Shown piece by piece: positions 7,297 through 15,645 of a DNA stretch of 64,000 nt. Numbering within the stretch: position 1 is the stretch's first letter; each line of letters starts with the position of its first letter. The stretch comes from Lachnospiraceae bacterium (lineage in GTDB: Bacteria > Bacillota > Clostridia > Lachnospirales > Lachnospiraceae), in NCBI GenBank assembly GCA_014804445.1, contig JAAUZU010000005.1:129522-193521 (forward strand), written 5' to 3'. The notes below the pieces were generated by a model. That model was given only the letters and a program-made list of their open reading frames with translations, made no database searches and was not told the origin of the DNA. The translations under genes were made by a program, and so were the position numbers.

Positions 7297-7998
7297 ATGG
7301 AGATTGTAAAATTAGAGGAGGTCAGCCGTGTTTATACGAGTGGTGACCATGAGTTGAAGGCGCTTGACAAGGTATCGCTGACACTGGAGGAAGGAAAGTT
7401 TGTGGTGATTTTAGGTCCCAGTGGGGCGGGGAAGAGTACACTTTTAAATATGCTCGGAGGGCTGGACAGTCCGACCAGCGGCAAAATTTATGTGCAGGGC
7501 AAGGACATATCCACGCTGTCAAACAATGAGCTTGCGGAGTACAGGGCGTCCACAGTGGGATTTGTCTTTCAGTTTTATAATCTGGTGCCGACTTTGACAG
7601 TTCACGAAAATGTGGCTTTGGTAAAAGAAATCGCGCCGGACGCCCTGTCGGCAACTAAAATGATTGAGGAGGTTGGCCTTGCAGACCATCTGAAAAATTT
7701 TCCCTCGGAGCTTTCGGGCGGTGAGCAGCAGAGGGTGTCAATTGCCCGTGCGCTTGCCAAAAACCCGAAAATTCTGCTCTGTGACGAGCCGACGGGAGCC
7801 TTGGATTCCATGACGGGCGTATTGGTGCTGAAGCTGCTGTTGAAAATGGCGCGGGATTACGGCAAAACCATTATAATCGTGACGCACAACCAAAACATCG
7901 CCAAGATGGCTGATGTGGTTATCCGCGTTAAAAACGGCAAAATTGTGTCCAAAGAGGAACAGGCAAATCCTGTTAGCGCAGATGACATTGAGTGGTAA
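7297..7998 (+). CDS. ABC transporter ATP-binding protein (MacB/LolD type)
   Basis: This 233-aa ATPase has Walker A GPSGAGKST, the Q-loop at VFQFYNLVPTLTVHENV, signature LSGGEQQRVSIARAL, Walker B ILLCDEPTGALD and the H-loop IIIVTHN. The YNLVPTLTVxENV region is characteristic of the MacB/LolD/FtsE export group rather than importers. It forms a complex with the FtsX-type permease encoded next, whose start follows the stop after only 11 bases. AGGAAAGAG precedes the ATG. Such pairs export peptides, antibiotics or lipoproteins; the substrate here is unknown. Confidence 0.95.
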   Translation: MEIVKLEEVSRVYTSGDHELKALDKVSLTLEEGKFVVILGPSGAGKSTLLNMLGGLDSPTSGKIYVQGKDISTLSNNELAEYRASTVGFVFQFYNLVPTLTVHENVALVKEIAPDALSATKMIEEVGLADHLKNFPSELSGGEQQRVSIARALAKNPKILLCDEPTGALDSMTGVLVLKLLLKMARDYGKTIIIVTHNQNIAKMADVVIRVKNGKIVSKEEQANPVSADDIEW

Positions 7999-8009
7999 GG
8001 AGGCCGGAT

Positions 8010-10289
8010 ATGCTTTTTAGAAAATTGTGGAGAACCATGGGGCTGTATAAAGCGCAGTTTATCTCCATGGTGATTATGATAGCGCTTGGCATCGGTGTTT
8101 TCATCGGATTTCATATGGAATGGGTGAGCATCGAAAAAAATATGGGATCCTTTTTCGCGGATACGGGTTATGCAGATTTCAGGCTTGTACAGGAAAGCGG
8201 GTTTTCGGAGGAGGATTTACAGAAAATACTGGACATAGAGGGAGTGGAAAAAGCAGTGCGTTATCTCGCGGTCACCGCGGATGTGGCGGAGAGGAGCGGC
8301 GACAGCGTTGCCCTTACGGTGACGACTGATATTCTCGTTTCCGGTTTTGTTGTGACAGAGGGGGAAGCCTATGATGCAGGAAGCAGGGATGGCATCTGGC
8401 TTTCGGATAAATATGCGGCTGCAAATGACATTCATGTCGGTGATACGCTGTCCTTTTTGTATAAGAGTATAGAAGTCAAAGGGGAGGTAAAGGGACTGAT
8501 AAAAGCGGGGGAGTATATGATTTGTGTCCGTGACGAAAGCCAGCTTATGCCAGATCTCAGTACATACGGTTTTGCTTTTATTTCCCCTGTTTTGTATGAG
8601 GAGGCAGCCGGTTTTGCTTTTTATCCGCAGATCAATGTGGTTTCCGATATGGAGAAAAAGGACTTTACCGCGGCGGCGGAAGAGGCGCTTGCTGTCACAG
8701 TTATGGTGCTCACAAAAGACGAGACGATTTCTTATGCAGAAGCGGAAGGAGAAGTTTCAGAGGGAAAAACGATGGGATCTGTTCTGCCGGTGCTGTTTCT
8801 GCTGATTGCGGTGCTGACGATGGTGACGACCATGCACCGTCTGACAGCAAAGGAAAAGACACAGATTGGAACGCTGAAGGCGCTCGGATTCAAGGACAGG
8901 CGGATTCTGTGCCATTATACGGCGTATGCCCTTATGATTGGAATCCTGGGTTCTGCCATAGGAGTGGCGCTCGGTTACGGCATCGCTTACTATATCATGA
9001 ATCCGGATGGCATGATGGGCACCTATATGGATATGCCGGAATGGAAGCTTTATCTGCCCTGGTTCTGCTATGTGATTCTGGTGGCTGCCATCGGGCTGCT
9101 TACCTTGATTGGTTTTTCTTCCGTCAGGCAGATGTTGAAGGGGACTGCTGCAGATGCGCTTCGTCCCTACACGCCAAAGAAGATGAAGCCCATGCTGATA
9201 GAGAGAACAAAGCTGTTTCACAGGCTTTCTTTTGGCACCCGCTGGAATATGCGTGACAGCATGCGCCATAAGTCGCGCACGGCAATGAGCCTGATAGGGA
9301 TTGTGGGCTGTATGATTTTGATTGTCGCTTCACTTGGAATGGGCGATACGATGGACGCGTTTCTGGCACTTTATTATGACGGTGCTACCAATTATGCTTC
9401 CCGCATTTATCTTGCAGAGGAAGCGACGGAAGCGCAGAGAAACGAAGTCCTTTCGGCATATGACGGCGACTGGGGTGCATCCGTCGGCGTGCAGTTGGAA
9501 GAAAAAACGATATCCCTTGATATTTATAGCGTGGAGCATGATAAGGTGCGCTTCCCGGATAAGGATAGCGGGTATGTCCATATCGGAGATGACGGCGCGT
9601 ATCTCTGTATGCGTCTTGCCGAAGAATTCGGTCTTTCTGTGGGAGATTCCTTTACCATCAGCCCTTACGGTTCCGACGAGAAGTACACACTCAAGGTGTC
9701 GGGCGTGATTCGAAGTGTCTCTGAAAGCATTGTCATAACGCCAAAGTATGCAGACATGCTGCATATTTCTTATGCAATAGACTCGGTTTATACCGATGTG
9801 GAAAAGAACGAGATAGACGCTGACAGCGCCATTAAAAATGTATCGTCAAAGCAGATGATTATAGATTCCTTCGACACATTTACGGATTTGATGGACACTA
9901 TGATTGTTATCCTGATTGCGGGCGCGCTGCTGCTCGGCGTGGTTGTGCTCTATAATCTCGGCGTGATGAGCTATACCGAGCGTTACAGGGAAATGGCGAC
10001 GCTGAAGGTGGTTGGTTTTAAGGACAGAAAAATCGGCAGTCTGCTAATCGGACAGAATTTGTGGCTGAGCCTGATTGGCGTCGTCATCGGCATACCGGCG
10101 GGCATGGGCGTGCTTGCTTACCTTTTAAAAGAACTGGCGGGAGAATATGAGATGAAAATGGCGGTGAGCGCGGCAACCATTGCAGGCAGCATTGTCTTAA
10201 CGGTCGGCATGTCGCTGCTTGTCAGTCTTATGGTATCGAGAAAGAACAAAAAAATAGATATGGTGGAAGCATTAAAGGGAGCAGAATAA
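8010..10289 (+). CDS. FtsX-family ABC transporter permease, 759 aa
   Basis: The protein has an N-terminal membrane anchor (around residues 15-35), a large extracytoplasmic MacB-like domain, three membrane segments with an FtsX domain near residues 255-380, then a second repeat with an anchor, external domain and FtsX domain near residues 630-755. This ten-helix duplicated form is common in Firmicutes. ATG 8010 is supported by TAAGGAGG; an upstream in-frame GTG at 7992 would overlap the ATPase gene. It probably works with the ATPase at 7297 as an exporter or mechanotransmission complex. The operon is likely controlled by the 7.06-7.11 kb promoter/operator. Confidence 0.92.
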   Translation: MLFRKLWRTMGLYKAQFISMVIMIALGIGVFIGFHMEWVSIEKNMGSFFADTGYADFRLVQESGFSEEDLQKILDIEGVEKAVRYLAVTADVAERSGDSVALTVTTDILVSGFVVTEGEAYDAGSRDGIWLSDKYAAANDIHVGDTLSFLYKSIEVKGEVKGLIKAGEYMICVRDESQLMPDLSTYGFAFISPVLYEEAAGFAFYPQINVVSDMEKKDFTAAAEEALAVTVMVLTKDETISYAEAEGEVSEGKTMGSVLPVLFLLIAVLTMVTTMHRLTAKEKTQIGTLKALGFKDRRILCHYTAYALMIGILGSAIGVALGYGIAYYIMNPDGMMGTYMDMPEWKLYLPWFCYVILVAAIGLLTLIGFSSVRQMLKGTAADALRPYTPKKMKPMLIERTKLFHRLSFGTRWNMRDSMRHKSRTAMSLIGIVGCMILIVASLGMGDTMDAFLALYYDGATNYASRIYLAEEATEAQRNEVLSAYDGDWGASVGVQLEEKTISLDIYSVEHDKVRFPDKDSGYVHIGDDGAYLCMRLAEEFGLSVGDSFTISPYGSDEKYTLKVSGVIRSVSESIVITPKYADMLHISYAIDSVYTDVEKNEIDADSAIKNVSSKQMIIDSFDTFTDLMDTMIVILIAGALLLGVVVLYNLGVMSYTERYREMATLKVVGFKDRKIGSLLIGQNLWLSLIGVVIGIPAGMGVLAYLLKELAGEYEMKMAVSAATIAGSIVLTVGMSLLVSLMVSRKNKKIDMVEALKGAE

Positions 10290-10290
10290 G

Positions 10291-10320
10291 CGGCCGGATT
10301 GCGGCCATGATTTTCCTTTT
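10291..10320 (+). terminator. Possible weak terminator after the ABC exporter
   Basis: GGCCG-GATTG-CGGCC forms a short GC-rich stem directly after the permease stop, followed by a pyrimidine-rich tail ending in a T-run. The run starts several bases away from the stem, so efficiency may be low. Confidence 0.45.
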
Positions 10321-10323
10321 TTC

Positions 10324-10352
10324 TTGTCTTTATGGTGGACAGGGGTTATAAT
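10324..10352 (+). promoter_or_regulatory. SigA-type promoter
   Basis: TTGTCT (10324-10329) and TATAAT (10347-10352) have a 17-base spacer. It would drive the 139-aa gene, queH and perhaps the FkbM gene. Confidence 0.6.
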
Positions 10353-10416
10353 TATTCTATGAAAAAAATAGGATATGCAGTATCGCAGGCGACTTGCGGT
10401 ATGCAGGGGTATTAAC

Positions 10417-10836
10417 ATGTCGGAAAAAGGAAAAAAGAAAAAACCGTATAGCGGCGCGGCAAAAGCTGCCCCGAAACAAGAGGAAGTTTTAAGCTTTCTC
10501 TATATGCTGCCGGAAGCTGCGGATGTGCGCAGGCTTTCGGAGGCGCTTGCTTTTATGGCTGAGGAAGCAGTTGAAATCTGGACGGAAATCAATCTGATGG
10601 AGCTTACGCTTAAGGGCGGCACCATGACTTTTGAGGACCTTATGCCCGATATGCAGGGCGAGGACGGGAAACTGTTGGACGAGCTTAAGGTAAAGCAGGT
10701 CTATGCGTGCGATTATGAGGCGCGGGACAGGGAAGAAGTGCGGCGGATTATGGAAGCTCTGACAAAAAAGCTGGGCGGGTTTGCTGCCTCGGATACTGAG
10801 GATTTCAGACCATTTCTGCAGATAGGAGAGCTGTGA
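10417..10836 (+). CDS. Hypothetical protein, 139 aa
   Basis: No family is recognised. After a basic N-terminus (MSEKGKKKKPYSG) the protein is mostly helical and acidic, with no membrane segment. ATG 10417 follows a modest AGGGG site; an upstream in-frame start at 10375 adds 14 residues without better support. Its TGA overlaps the ATG of queH, so the two are translationally coupled. The coupling hints at a related housekeeping role, but nothing in the sequence shows one. Confidence 0.65.
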   Translation: MSEKGKKKKPYSGAAKAAPKQEEVLSFLYMLPEAADVRRLSEALAFMAEEAVEIWTEINLMELTLKGGTMTFEDLMPDMQGEDGKLLDELKVKQVYACDYEARDREEVRRIMEALTKKLGGFAASDTEDFRPFLQIGEL

Positions 10837-11477
10837 TGAACGTGCCGAACTATCAGAAGGAACTGGAGAAGCTGCTTGCCAAAATAGAACAGTCTGAAAA
10901 AGAGGGGGGCGAAGTGCCCTCACTCTTTCTGCATAGCTGCTGCGCGCCATGCAGCAGTTATGTGTTAAAATATCTGAGAAGTTATTTTAAAATTACCGTT
11001 TTTTATTACAATCCCAATATTTCCGAGCAGGAGGAGTACCGGAAGCGCGTGGAGGAACAGAAGCGGCTGATTGGGATTTATAATGCTGAGGCAGAGGAAT
11101 CTAAGGCTTTCTATCCGATAGAAATTGTGGAGGGAGATTATGAGCCGGAGGTTTTCTTTGCTCTGACAAAAGAGCATCGCGACTGCCCGGAGGGTGGGGA
11201 GCGCTGCTTTTTGTGCTATGAACTCCGCCTGCGCAAAACTGCGGAACATGCCGTGGCAGCAGGCTTTGACTATTTTGCGACAACACTGTCAATCAGCCCT
11301 CTGAAAAATGCAGCGAAGCTCAATGAAATCGGAGAGAGGCTGGCGCAGGAAATCGGCGTAAAATGGCTGCCGTCGGATTTTAAGAAAAAAGAGGGATACA
11401 AGCAGTCCATTGAGCTGTCGAGAGAGTATGGGCTTTACCGGCAGAATTATTGCGGGTGCGTATATTCGCGGAGATGA
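10836..11477 (+). CDS. queH: Epoxyqueuosine reductase QueH
   Basis: This 213-aa protein is the QueH (former DUF208) enzyme that reduces epoxyqueuosine to queuosine in tRNA, the non-orthologous replacement for cobalamin-dependent QueG. The key motifs are LHSCCAPCSSYV near the N-terminus, YYNPNI, DCPEGGERCFLCYELRL (the second cysteine cluster) and TTLSISPLKN. These cysteines hold a 4Fe-4S cluster and an adjacent mononuclear iron. It overlaps the preceding gene by one base and precedes the FkbM gene by about 12 bases. Confidence 0.92.
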   Translation: MNVPNYQKELEKLLAKIEQSEKEGGEVPSLFLHSCCAPCSSYVLKYLRSYFKITVFYYNPNISEQEEYRKRVEEQKRLIGIYNAEAEESKAFYPIEIVEGDYEPEVFFALTKEHRDCPEGGERCFLCYELRLRKTAEHAVAAGFDYFATTLSISPLKNAAKLNEIGERLAQEIGVKWLPSDFKKKEGYKQSIELSREYGLYRQNYCGCVYSRR

Positions 11478-11489
11478 AAGGGGCATGTG

Positions 11490-12671
11490 ATGAAAAAGAT
11501 AAATACGATAAAAACAAGGATTCTTATATTTGAGACGTTGACGCCTGCTTATCAGGATTTGATTGCTTCCGTCAATGAGGATTATTTTGAGATTGTGGCT
11601 ATTGTTGACAATGAGAGCGCGGTTACAAATTCGGCGGATATTCCGGTGGTTTCTTTCGAGCAGGTGCCGGATTTTTCCTTTTGGGATTTGCTGGTTATCA
11701 ATGACAAAGCGTTTGGAAACAGTATCCGCAAAATATTGTCCATGCTGCATATACCGGAGGAGAGATATGTTTTTCTGCAGAAATCGATAGACAGGGATGA
11801 AATTGCTTTTTATCGGACTTTTTTTGAGGCGGATTCCAAAAACGGAAGGGTGTTGGATTATTTTTGCAGAAAGATTGGGGAGAATTATCTGGCGGTTACT
11901 ACTAAAGGCGGCGATTATATTACACATGCCTCAGATAGTGTGATATCTGAAAGTATGTTTCGGAAAAGAGAATCTTATTCGCAGGATGAAATTGATATGT
12001 TTATTTATCTTGCAAAGCAGTACTATGGAACGTCGCGGGAGGAAAAGGGATTCTTCTTTGATATTGGTGCGAATATCGGTACGACCTGTATTTATGCAAA
12101 AAAATATTTAGTGCCTAATATGTCGATTGTCGCATTTGAGCCTTTATACAAAAACTACAAATTATTGCTTGCCAACATCATTTTAAATGACATCACGGAC
12201 TATATCGCCGTGAACAAGGCGGTTTCTGAAACATCCGGTTCCTATAAGATGCATTTTGTGGCGGCAAATCCCGGGGGAAGTTCCATTGTTTCAGGGAAAA
12301 AGGAAGATGGGGATTCTGATTTGCAATCCGTGGAGAGCCTGTCGGTAGATGAGTTTTTGCTGCAGAACCATATCGCGCCTGCTGACGTCCGATACGTCTG
12401 GATTGATACGGAAGGCTTTGAGGCCAATGTGCTGAAAGGTGCGAAAATGCTTTTAGAGCAGGAAAAAACAGCTTTTTATATGGAATATGCGCCGCTTATC
12501 ACGGATGTTGAGCAGTTGACAGTCGTGGCAGATATATGCAGCCGGCATTTCAGGCAGTTTATTTGTATGGATGACTTTTTTGCCGGAGATACACAGCCTC
12601 GTCCGATAGAAGAGCTATATGAACTATATAAGAGATATCCTGTTGTGACGAACGTTTTCCTGATTAAATAA
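11490..12671 (+). CDS. FkbM family methyltransferase
   Basis: This 393-aa protein has a C-terminal SAM-dependent methyltransferase domain: motif I FFDIGANIGTTCIYAKK, VAFEPLYKNYKLL, and the FkbM signature WIDTEGFEANVLKGA. About 150 N-terminal residues form a separate region beginning with Rossmann-like strands (ILIFETLTPAYQDLI). FkbM enzymes usually O-methylate sugars or small metabolites. ATG 11490 follows AAAGGGG; a GTG three bases earlier is also possible. No polysaccharide or natural-product cluster is adjacent, so the acceptor is unknown. Confidence 0.85.
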   Translation: MKKINTIKTRILIFETLTPAYQDLIASVNEDYFEIVAIVDNESAVTNSADIPVVSFEQVPDFSFWDLLVINDKAFGNSIRKILSMLHIPEERYVFLQKSIDRDEIAFYRTFFEADSKNGRVLDYFCRKIGENYLAVTTKGGDYITHASDSVISESMFRKRESYSQDEIDMFIYLAKQYYGTSREEKGFFFDIGANIGTTCIYAKKYLVPNMSIVAFEPLYKNYKLLLANIILNDITDYIAVNKAVSETSGSYKMHFVAANPGGSSIVSGKKEDGDSDLQSVESLSVDEFLLQNHIAPADVRYVWIDTEGFEANVLKGAKMLLEQEKTAFYMEYAPLITDVEQLTVVADICSRHFRQFICMDDFFAGDTQPRPIEELYELYKRYPVVTNVFLIK

Positions 12672-12676
12672 AAGCC

Positions 12677-12705
12677 TTGCCAGATACAGTAAAAACAGAT
12701 ATGAT
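12677..12705 (+). promoter_or_regulatory. Promoter for argS
   Basis: TTGCCA (12677-12682) and TATGAT (12700-12705) are 17 bases apart, 43 bases before the argS ATG. No T-box leader fits in the short gap. Confidence 0.65.
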
Positions 12706-12747
12706 AGTAAAAATAAAGCGATGTGAAAGGAATGAGGTCGAAGCAGC

Positions 12748-14514
12748 ATGAAAAAGATATTGGATTTGATTTCAGAGGAAATGCAGAAAGGCTTTGAACA
12801 GGCGGGATATGCGGGCGAGCTTGGCAGAGTTACGCTTTCCAACAGGCCTGATTTGTGTGAATACCAGTGTAATGGCGCGATGGCCGGTGCAAAACAGTAT
12901 AAGAAAGCGCCTCTTTTGATTGCACAGGATGTGGCGGCAGTTTTGCAGGAAAGTGAAGTGTTTTCAGAGGTAAGCGCGGTGGCGCCCGGATTTTTGAATT
13001 TGAAGGTACGGGAGAGCTTTCTGACAGCGTATATAAAAGAAATGAGAAGCAGTGAGAAATTCGGTCTGGAGGAGCCCAAGAAGCCGAAAAAGGTGGTTAT
13101 CGATTACGGCGGCCCCAACATTGCGAAGCCCCTCCACGTGGGACATCTCCGCTCGGCGGTGATTGGTGAGAGTGTGAAGCGGATTTTGCGCTACTGCGGG
13201 CATGAGGTCATCGGGGATATCCATCTTGGGGACTGGGGACAGCCTCTGGGACTGGTTATCACGGAGCTTCGTGAGCGTCAGCCGGACCTTGTCTATTTTG
13301 ACGAGACTTACATGGGCGAATATCCCAAGGAAGCGCCTTTTACCATAGCGGAGCTGGAAGAGATGTATCCTTTGGCAAGCAAAAAGAGCAAGGAGGATGC
13401 AGCGTACAAAGCGAGGGCGATGGAGGTTACCTTTAAGATGCAGAGCGGCGTGCGCGGATACCGCGCTGTCTGGGAGCATATCCTTAGGGTTTCTATTGCG
13501 GATTTAAAGAAAAATTACGATAGGTTAAATGTGGAATTTGACCTTTGGAAGGGAGAGTCAGATGTCCATGAGTTGATTCCCGATATGGTGGAAGCGATGA
13601 AGCGGGAGGGCTATGCCCACGAGAGCGAGGGCGCGCTGGTGGTGGACGTCAAGGAGGAGAGCGATGTAAAGGAAGTTCCGCCCTGCATGATATTAAAGTC
13701 GGACGGCGCGGCGCTCTATAACACGACCGATTTGGCGACGATTCTGGACCGTATGAACCATATCCATCCGGACGAAATCATTTATTTTACCGATAAGAGG
13801 CAGGAGCTTTACTTTGAACAGGTATTCCGCTGCGCAAGAAAGACGAAGCTGGTGGAGCCTGAGACAGAGCTTGTCTGGATAGGCTTCGGCACCATGAACG
13901 GCAAGGACGGTAAGCCTTTTAAAACCCGTGACGGCGGTGTGATGCGCCTGGAGATGCTCTTACAGGAAACGATAGATGAAATGTACCGGAAAATAACGGA
14001 AAACAGGGAGATGCCTGAAGAAGAGGCAGTGCAGACGGCGCAGACGATTGCCCTTTCTGCACTGAAATACGGCGACTTGTCCAATCAGGCATCCAAGGAT
14101 TATATCTTTGACATGGAGCGCTTTACCTCTTTTGAGGGGGATACCGGCCCTTATATTCTGTACACCATTGTCCGCATCAAATCCATTCTTGCAAAATATG
14201 CGGAGCAGGGTGGAAAGATAGAGGCTGCGGCATTATCAGATACGGAGAGCGAGTCGGAGAAGGCGCTGGTGATGCAGCTTACCGCTTTCAATGCGGCTAT
14301 GGAAAATGCCTGCGCGGAGATTGCGCCCCATAAGGTTTGCGCCTATATTTATGATTTGGCAAATGCCTTTAACCGTTTTTACCATGAAACCAAGATACTT
14401 GCGGAGGAGAACGAGGAGCGAAAGGCAGGCCTGATTGCGCTGCTTGTCCTGACGCGCGACGTTTTAGAGGCGTGTATTGATGTGCTGGGCTTTTCCGCAC
14501 CGGAGAGAATGTAG
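12748..14514 (+). CDS. argS: Arginine--tRNA ligase
   Basis: This 588-aa class I synthetase charges tRNA-Arg. It has the N-terminal additional domain (residues 1-110), the HIGH motif in PNIAKPLHVGHLRSAVIGE near residue 130, the KMSKS-equivalent region GTMNGKDGKPFKTRDGG typical of ArgRS, and a C-terminal DALR anticodon-binding domain with FNRFYHE and the ending LGFSAPERM. Length agrees with the family. GAGGTCG lies somewhat far upstream of ATG 12748. The next gene starts 20 bases after the stop. Confidence 0.97.
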   Translation: MKKILDLISEEMQKGFEQAGYAGELGRVTLSNRPDLCEYQCNGAMAGAKQYKKAPLLIAQDVAAVLQESEVFSEVSAVAPGFLNLKVRESFLTAYIKEMRSSEKFGLEEPKKPKKVVIDYGGPNIAKPLHVGHLRSAVIGESVKRILRYCGHEVIGDIHLGDWGQPLGLVITELRERQPDLVYFDETYMGEYPKEAPFTIAELEEMYPLASKKSKEDAAYKARAMEVTFKMQSGVRGYRAVWEHILRVSIADLKKNYDRLNVEFDLWKGESDVHELIPDMVEAMKREGYAHESEGALVVDVKEESDVKEVPPCMILKSDGAALYNTTDLATILDRMNHIHPDEIIYFTDKRQELYFEQVFRCARKTKLVEPETELVWIGFGTMNGKDGKPFKTRDGGVMRLEMLLQETIDEMYRKITENREMPEEEAVQTAQTIALSALKYGDLSNQASKDYIFDMERFTSFEGDTGPYILYTIVRIKSILAKYAEQGGKIEAAALSDTESESEKALVMQLTAFNAAMENACAEIAPHKVCAYIYDLANAFNRFYHETKILAEENEERKAGLIALLVLTRDVLEACIDVLGFSAPERM

Positions 14515-14534
14515 AGAAAAAGGAGAGATAAGAT

Positions 14535-15596
14535 ATGCAGACAGGAAACAGTATTTCGATACCGGCGATTTTGAAGGTTGGAAAAGGTGCTTTAGATGGC
14601 ATTGGCTCTTATTTAAAAGAGGCGCGTTTGGAGCACGTGGTGATTTATTTCGGAAACGGGCTGATTGATATGTTCGGAATGGGTGTTATGCAGTCCTTAA
14701 AGGAGACAGGCATCACGGTTCTGGAGTACAGGGAGCTGGATACAGTGGATATTGACGATATCATAACGCTTGCCCTTTCCCTTCCTGTCAACACGCAGGC
14801 AGTGATTTCCATCGGGGGCGGCAAGGTGATTGACGCCGGAAAGTATGCGGCATTTTTGAAAAATCTCCCCTTTATCAGTGTGCCGACTTCAAGTTCCAGC
14901 GACGGTTTTTCCAGCGCCAGCGCTTCTCTGACTGTGAACGGCAGGAGAGCTTCGATGCCGGCGAAGGTGGCCTACGGCATTATTGTAGATACAGAGGTGA
15001 TTAAGACGGCGCCGGAAAAATTCATTTATTCCGGCATCGGGGATATGATTTCCAAGATTACCTCGCTGTATGACTGGTTGTACGAGGCTTCCCTTGGATA
15101 CAGTACTTTAAATGATTACGCCATGATGATAGCGAAAAAAGCGGTGAACAGCTTTGTGCGGACGCCTTTTTCCAGTATAAAAGACGATTTGTTCTTAAAG
15201 GAGTTGATGGATTCCCTTGCCATGAGTGGCATCGCCAACGAGATTGCCGGGAGCAGCGCGCCCACCAGCGGAAGCGAGCATTTGATTTCCCATGCTCTTG
15301 ATAAGTTCCTGGAAAATCCCCAGCTCCACGGTGTGCAGGTGGGAATTGCCACCTATATTATGAGCAAGGTGCAGGATCACCGCTATGTGCGCGTGGGCAC
15401 GGTTTTGCAGGAGACGGGCTTCTGGGAGTATGCGGCGTCCCTGCAGATGAAGAAGGAGGACTTTATCAAGGCAATCGATATGGCGCCTTCCATCAAACCG
15501 CACCGGCATACCTATCTGCATGAAGAAAAATACAGGGAGGCAGCGAAAAAGCTGGTGATGGAGGACGAGGTGCTTTCGCGTGTGCTGGCAGGATGA
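14535..15596 (+). CDS. sn-glycerol-1-phosphate dehydrogenase-like iron-containing alcohol dehydrogenase
   Basis: This 353-aa protein belongs to the Fe-ADH/GldA superfamily in the AraM/EgsA branch. VISIGGGKVIDAGKYAA binds NAD(P), PTSSSSDGFSSASASL is the characteristic G1PDH loop, and the metal ligands lie in SGIGDMISK, SEHLISHALD and HGVQVGIATYIM. Bacterial AraM makes sn-glycerol-1-phosphate from dihydroxyacetone phosphate. It follows argS by 20 bases. The role beside the mannan genes is unclear and may be a chance neighbour. Confidence 0.85.
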   Translation: MQTGNSISIPAILKVGKGALDGIGSYLKEARLEHVVIYFGNGLIDMFGMGVMQSLKETGITVLEYRELDTVDIDDIITLALSLPVNTQAVISIGGGKVIDAGKYAAFLKNLPFISVPTSSSSDGFSSASASLTVNGRRASMPAKVAYGIIVDTEVIKTAPEKFIYSGIGDMISKITSLYDWLYEASLGYSTLNDYAMMIAKKAVNSFVRTPFSSIKDDLFLKELMDSLAMSGIANEIAGSSAPTSGSEHLISHALDKFLENPQLHGVQVGIATYIMSKVQDHRYVRVGTVLQETGFWEYAASLQMKKEDFIKAIDMAPSIKPHRHTYLHEEKYREAAKKLVMEDEVLSRVLAG

Positions 15597-15645
15597 GAAA
15601 CGAAACAGATTCGCCATCAAGGAGAGCCGAAACAGGAGGTCAAAG

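Noticed and set aside
10417..10836. Possible cobalamin or queuosine riboswitch before queH
   Set aside because: The leader between the promoter at 10324-10352 and ATG 10417 is too short and shows no preQ1-type hairpin and A-rich tail.
12671..12748. T-box leader before argS
   Set aside because: Only about 40 bases separate the promoter and the start, too short for a T-box.
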